A stretch of 46,478 bases of DNA from Lactifluus volemus (Eukaryota > Basidiomycota > Agaricomycetes > Russulales > Russulaceae), in assembly GCA_022376515.1 (NCBI GenBank), contig WTXI01000285.1:1-46478 (forward strand). Direction: 5' to 3'. The notes under the pieces were generated by a model. The model did no database searches. It saw nothing but the letters and a program-made list of their open reading frames with translations, and was not told the DNA's origin. A program made the position numbers and the translations under genes. Positions 41,443 to 46,478 of this stretch are shown here, piece after piece (the stretch's first letter is position 1; the number at the start of each line of letters is the position of its first letter).

Positions 41443-44400
41443 TCACTGGCTGAGATCGCGCAGCGCCGCGAAGTGTGCTTCGCTCTTCTTGACAATATCA
41501 GCGTGGACGATCGTCGTGCGGAGGTCCAGTTCGAGCTAACAACAGATGAGAATTATTTTTTTTCAGCACAAAGATAAAAAAAAAAAGTCGTTTTACCTGG
41601 AGAAGCCGATCCGGTTGCCACATCCGTGTCGGTAAGCTCTCGAGGGCGACGTAAACGGCTGGGATCGAATCGCAGCGGAGGAGTTCTGCCTCGTGGCTCT
41701 TGAGTATTCCTAGCGCGATGCGGAACAGGACGTCAAGTCCATCCAAGAGTAAGACGTCCCATACGCGGAAAAGTGTCTAAAAACCATAAAGAAAAGAAAA
41801 GTTGTCGTGGGCCGGGGGGGAGTGTGAGGGTGTTGGTTGTATTTACATACCTCGACGGGGAGACAGTCGGTAAAGAGGGAGAGAAACCAAGAGAAGCAAA
41901 TTGCGGGCAAGTCGATGCCGAGGGTTGCGAGGTGCGTCGCAAGCTTTGGTATGTTATCCTGAACATAGTCAAGCAATACGAGTGGGCACGCGCGCGAGGG
42001 CAGTAGGGTAGGGGAGAAGAATCCATCAGGCAAGATGCGTTCAACAAGCGCTGCGAGCACCCAGAATGCCTCTTCCTCATCTGCGTGGACCAGCAGCAGA
42101 GTCGACGCGACTAGGTTCATGCCTTGGCAGTACCCGACCGCCGGATTACGTCTGCGGTTCCCTCTAGGATTTGAAAGAATGGATAAGAAAAAAAATAACA
42201 CACCGGCTATATGCGATCAGCACCCTGCGCAACTTTTGCACCCCAACGCCGTCCCCACCAAAGAACATGTTGAGCGGCATCGTCCGCCCAACGTCCTTAT
42301 CGATCTCCCTCACAACGCCACCACCATCACTATCCATCTGCGCGAGCAACTCGGCGAACACGCCAGGCTCCTGCATCTCGAGTCCCCCACTCGACTCTAA
42401 CCACACCTTGGCGCGATACGCAAGTGGCACACCGCCACGAACGAGTCGACTTAGCTCGCGGCGTTCCTCACGTCCCTTTGACAGCCCCAGCTGTGCAAAA
42501 CCGATCAGCCCATCGCTGTGCGCCAACTCGTCATCCGCCACGGGCCCGTCAAGCCCCAGCAGCGCCGCTGCGCCCCCGGCCGCCGAAGGGGCCTTACCCA
42601 TATTCCCACCGCCGCCGCCGCCACCTCCACCTCCACCGCTGCCGCCGATTCCACCGCCCGACGGAGAAGGCGTCGGTTGTGGGTGCGCGCGGGTGCGCCG
42701 TCGCGCGCGCACAAAGGCATCCCAGTCTTTGCGCTGTGCTGCTTGTCGTTCGTCGTGTATCGTCGTCAGTTCGCCGAGCAAACGCCGCAGCACGTTCGCA
42801 CAGACGTGTCGCGGGGTATCCAAGCCGATGGCGAGTATCGCCGTGCTCGCGCTGGCGTTCGAACCAGACTTGTGATTGCCATTACTGTTGCTGCTGCCGC
42901 TATGGCTCGCCGGGACGTCTCCACCGCCGGCGCCGGCGCTTGCACCTGACGCGGCACTCGAGAATTTACTACGAGAGCCGCTGTACGAGGACGAGCGAGA
43001 CTGCGGGCGTGGTGGCAGCTCGACCTCACCCGTGCACGAACAGGGTTCTTTGACAATCTCTATCCCGTCGCCGTCGGCCTCGTCATCTGACCCCTCGTCC
43101 TCTGTGCGGTCTGCAATTTTGACGCCGGTGAGGCAGGCAGGCGCAGCGCAGCGGCATGTGCGAGCGCGCACCAGCAAGAGCAAGTCATACAATGCGACGT
43201 CATACATAAAGCCAAAGCGATCCACCAGTGGTTCGCTATCAGCGCGATGTGTCGGGAGGGGCGGGAGGGCGACCGGGCCCACCATGGAGGGGCGAAAGTC
43301 CCGAGCGGTGAGTGAGGGTAGGCGCGCGACAGGTATTCGGTCGGTGGCTTGGAGGTGGCGGGAAAGATGGACTCGAGGGGGACCGATGAGTTTTTGCGCA
43401 TAGTAGGCTGGGAGGGGGGAGCGATGCTCTGGGTGACTTGGGAGGAGTCGGTAGAAGCGGTGTTGTTCCGCGCGCTACGATCCCCATGGGCGGGTAATTT
43501 GCGTTGCTGCTGCGGGAGGAAGGAGCCAAGCAACGGAGATGCAAATCCCGATCCGGAGATCGAAAAGGTAGTTGCCGTACGCGATTTGGCTTTGACGGTC
43601 GGGACATCCTCTGGCCCACCCAGTGAGCGGCTAAGCGTCGTTGCCACGTCCACGCCAGTACTCTTCACTATGGTTGCCTTGGGATTGGCCCCCTGCTCGT
43701 GCTCACGGCCCTGTCTGCGGTCACGTTTTTCCCTGCTAGGCGCATGGATCTCAATCCATCTTCCCGGGCTCTCTTTACGAGCTCAAAGGCAAGGTTTGCG
43801 ACGAGCACACTTGTTCCGATCCCATGCTCAACAAGTACACTGTTCGGATCAGATGTCATGACGCGCGTCGCATTGACTATAGCCTGTAAAGCAGAACCCT
43901 GGGGTTGTCTCTCTCCCGGAGCACGAACTGAAAGCAGAGAGGGTTCTCGGGAGGGTATTTCAGAGTTGTGCAGCTCAGTTGTCAGGCTTGGGGCTGCTGG
44001 AGTTGGAAGGGTCATGGTGGAAGCGACCGGAGAGCTCACGATTGCAGGTGAATTTGGCGCTTCAGCATCAGTGACGGGCAGCCCAGGGGGAGGAAGAGCA
44101 TCAGAGACGGAAATGCGACGGCGCCTTTTACCGGGTGTGACAGGTAGCGGGTTAGAAAAAGAGATTCCAAGCGTGCCAAAGAGACTACGTGAAACTTTAC
44201 GCCCACCGGGCTTGGTTGCTGACGGCGACGGTGGCTGAACGCTTTCAGAAGGCTCAGTGGAGGGAGACAGGTCTGATTCGGAGGGTTCATCCCCTCTTGA
44301 CGGGGGGTGAGGGGGGCGCAAATGTTTAGGACGTGGTTTGCCCCATAAAGACCCCATCCAGTCACCTAACGAAGAACGATCAGATTTAGTACTTGCAAAG

Positions 44401-45479
44401 CTGGGCGCAGTCTGGCTGAGTCTGCCAGTGGAATGTACGCTGATCGCGTCAGCATGATCTGAATCCAGGGACAGAGTAGGAATTTCGGGTTCATCAGGGT
44501 CAGTAGCCTGCGTGTTGTCTGCTGGTGTTGGTGGTATGATGGTGGCCTCAATGGGGTTGGCGTTGCGGTGTCAAATTGCTGAGGTTCCTGGAGACGAGGA
44601 AAGATGACACCATCTATCATCGCCTCGGAGAGTGGGTCGGTGAGAGACTGCAAGTTTTGTTCGTAATATGAAACACGTCAGACCTTGGGGGTCCTCACCG
44701 CATGACTCTGGTTCCTCTCGACCTTGTGCAGGCCTCGTCGTCGTCAGTGAACAGGGACTGCAACACTCTCCCAGCCACATCCCTCTCCGATGGCAGCAAC
44801 TCCTTCATCAACTCCTCCGCACGCTGTCTGCGCGCACGTTCCTTCTCTTGGATCACGCGCTGGGTCTCTTCCATTTCCCTCCTGACCTTTGTGAGATTAT
44901 GGACGGCGGATGACAACACTCGCAAAGCGGCATGGTAGGGGTTGCTAGAAACGGAAGCCGGCGACTCGGAGACGCTGATTGAGGAGATCGCAGACTGTAT
45001 GGCCTCATCCGAGTAGTCGTGCCATTGGTTAGAAAGAATGTGCGACACAGCACCGGGTAGTAAGCCATCAATTTCTACCATCTCTGCGGTACGAGACACG
45101 CTATTCACAGCGTGATGATCTTTGGAAGAGCCAACAACAAATATGGGCGGCCGGTCCCAAAACGTGGGTAAGGGTTGGCGAGTCGTAGAGGACTCCGTAG
45201 TAGTACGCGCTCGATCGGCTCTGGAATAGTCACGTACACTGCCATCCCAGTTTGCATGACCAGGCTTGATTCTCTTTGAGTACCGACATCAAGTCGTTCT
45301 CTAGGTGCGAAGTAGCTGGACGTCGGGACGTTGATGGTGTCTGCGGAGGGTGATTCAGCCTGAGCCTTCCGTTGACCAAGACGAGTACGACGGCCATGAG
45401 GTGTGACTTGATCTGCAGAAAGAGGGTGAGAATGTACTGGAGTTGTGACCTGTGCAGCGGGAGATGAGGCAGAGGCCAT
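41443..45479 (-). CDS. TBC-domain Rab GTPase-activating protein
   Basis: Start at 45479 (MASASSPAAQVTTP). The N-terminal half is Ser/Pro-rich, with FWDRPPIFVVGSS, HDYSDEAIQSAISSIS and a coiled coil (about 44900-44800, REMEETQRVIQEKERARRQR). The middle has DWMGSLWGKPRPKH and ESIFPATSKPPTEYLSR. The TBC domain starts about 42460: GGVPLAYRAKVWLE, then EIDKDVGRTMPLN with the arginine finger (IxxDxxR), and over an intron (42152-42203) RNPAVGYCQGMNLVAS with the glutamine finger (YxQ). Last exons are 42151-41851, 41776-41597 and 41535-41443, ending ALRDLSQ. Both catalytic fingers are intact, so it should speed GTP hydrolysis by a Rab protein in vesicle traffic. The N-terminal two thirds need one-base frame corrections near 45250, 44735, 44565, 43730 and 43325, and a Gly run is coded at about 42610. 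It is either a decaying gene or affected by sequence error. Confidence 0.8.
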
Positions 45480-45588
45480 GAAAGTAATGCCGAACTGACA
45501 TTGGTTTACACACGCGCCCAGCCGCGTCGGTAAGCACGTGGCTGATATTATTCACCAAACGCTCAACCCTGCCACGTCAGTTAAAATC
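45480..45588. promoter_or_regulatory. 109-base divergent promoter (TBC gene / COA6-like gene)
   Basis: The two start codons face away from each other with 109 bases between. The interval holds ATTGG (a CCAAT box on the other strand) near 45500 and a CACGTG palindrome at 45535-45540. CCAAT boxes bound by the HAP complex are common before respiratory genes in fungi, which fits the COA6-like neighbour; binding is inferred only. Confidence 0.5.
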
Positions 45589-45928
45589 ATGGGCTGGTTT
45601 GGCAGTAGCAAGACTGAAACACCTAATGCAATTTTCAAGACAAGACCGTTCAAAGTGTTGGGAGGCTAGGGACGCTTACTTTGCATGCCTGGACGCTGCT
45701 GAGGTCGTTGTCGCTGGAACCGAGGGTTCAAAGTGCGCAGCACAGAGAAAGTCCTACGAACAGAATTGCGCAAAGAGTTGGGTGAGTCACCCACTATACA
45801 TATAAGATTTCCTTCATGAAAAAGTTATAAAGATCGATTATTTTAACCAGCGCCGCGTGTTGGCGGAGAAGCAGAAGCCCTTGCTTGCTCAAGCAGCAAC
45901 CCAGGCGGCTGAGACGAGAAGAACATGA
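45589..45928 (+). CDS. COA6-like cytochrome c oxidase assembly factor
   Basis: Exon 1 (45589-45781) starts MGWFGSSKTETPNA; after a one-base slip in the T-run near 45634 it continues RQDRSKCWEARDAYFACLDA and CAAQRKSYEQNCAKSW. A GT..AG intron (45782-45832) leads to IDYFNQRRVLAEKQKPLLAQ and TGA at 45926-45928. The first cysteine pair is C-x9-C, the second C-x10-C, the arrangement of COA6 (COX6B superfamily), an intermembrane-space protein that helps deliver copper to the CuA site of cytochrome c oxidase subunit 2. Without the extra base the protein is 95 residues, the normal fungal length. Exon 1 has 193 bases, one more than the frame needs, so a single-base insertion, probably a sequencing error, explains the break. 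All four cysteines are present. Confidence 0.85.
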
Positions 45929-46478
45929 TAAGGACAGACATTGCTCATTAATCGCATGCAAGACTCTGGTTCTTGCCGCAGTACGCAAACTTTCTACGAG
46001 TTCAATGCCTGAGCCTAACTAAGCAGTTACACAGACCACATCCAATACACATCCCTGTCATATCCTACTGTATAATACATCATCCCTGGAATCTTTATCC
46101 CTTCAATCTCTTCTCTGGACTACTCGTTCAAAGAGATCTGCTTCTACAAGTGCGACGTCGCGGCACCATGTCTTGACAACGGCACACCGGTATCCGTACG
46201 ACACTTCCTTCTAACAAGGAAGACGAGAACTATGCGCCTCAGAGATCCGCCCAAGAGACATCATGATAGGATCTTTGAGCCGCCTTTATCCCGATACCAC
46301 AAACACCCGATGGTGCGGAACTTGGGACTAGATTCTTTCTTGGTTACCGTAAACACCCAGCTTGCCTGTCCATTTGGTTCCTTCGTTCTAGAATCCTGTG
46401 ATTTCGCCATCATCAACTTTATAGTGGGGACTAGCCTTAGTCTTTGTCAGAGTACCACAGCCGTAAGGGACGATCTCA
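45929..46478. other. right end of window, no gene seen
   Basis: Contains the 3' flank of the COA6-like gene. Only short frames occur and no recognisable exon. A gene continuing past the window edge cannot be excluded. Confidence 0.35.

Noticed and set aside
42424..43403. Plus-strand frames of 140-230 codons opposite the TBC gene
   Set aside because: GC-rich antisense shadows of the Gly/Ser-rich linker; the TBC reading has catalytic motifs.

Overview
The window looks like nuclear DNA of a mushroom-forming basidiomycete (Agaricomycetes). The signs are many introns of about 50 bases with GT..AG ends, a Plavaka-type transposase of the kind that fills basidiomycete genomes, relics of a fatty acid synthase in which the malonyl/palmitoyl transferase runs straight into the acyl carrier domain on one chain, and a set of ordinary fungal housekeeping genes. 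Several of those genes only become visible after splicing short exons by hand.

Layout. 1-3575: the 3' part of a Plavaka DNA transposon, with a cleanly spliced transposase C-terminal half and a frameshifted 5' half. 3906-4173: a scrap of DNA topoisomerase II on the minus strand. 4571-7460: a GC-rich composite repeat field with direct and inverted copies. 7794-8314: a small two-exon protein with a zinc-knuckle-like motif. 9349-11382: a long intact orphan gene on the minus strand. 9931-19902 and 19903-29875: a head-to-tail tandem duplication of 9,972/9,973 bases, in which I find only one difference (a T-run of 7 versus 8). Each unit carries the 5' part of the orphan gene, a broken fatty acid synthase fragment hit by two different inverted-repeat elements (a long-TIR element of about 1.8 kb and a 1.33-kb hAT element with an 8-base target duplication), an unassigned Pro/Ala-rich ORF and an AT-rich repeat. 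The second copy of the orphan gene is cut by the junction.

29876-31800 shows nothing I can assign. From 31801 onward the window is gene-dense: an eight-exon MDP-1-like phosphatase (minus), a frameshifted leucine-rich-repeat gene (plus), a Bem46-like alpha/beta hydrolase (plus), a small unknown gene (minus), a MINDY-family deubiquitinase (plus), a DUF262 protein starting 11 bases after it (plus), a TBC-domain Rab GTPase-activating protein (minus) and a COA6-like cytochrome c oxidase assembly factor (plus), the last two sharing a 109-base divergent promoter.

The right-hand genes do not form one pathway; they are single housekeeping genes. The left 30 kb is accessory, repeat-driven sequence. 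Several conserved genes on the right carry isolated one-base frameshifts, so either the sequence has residual indel errors or those genes are decaying; this should be kept in mind when reading the protein calls. All family assignments come from reading motifs by eye; no database search was run.
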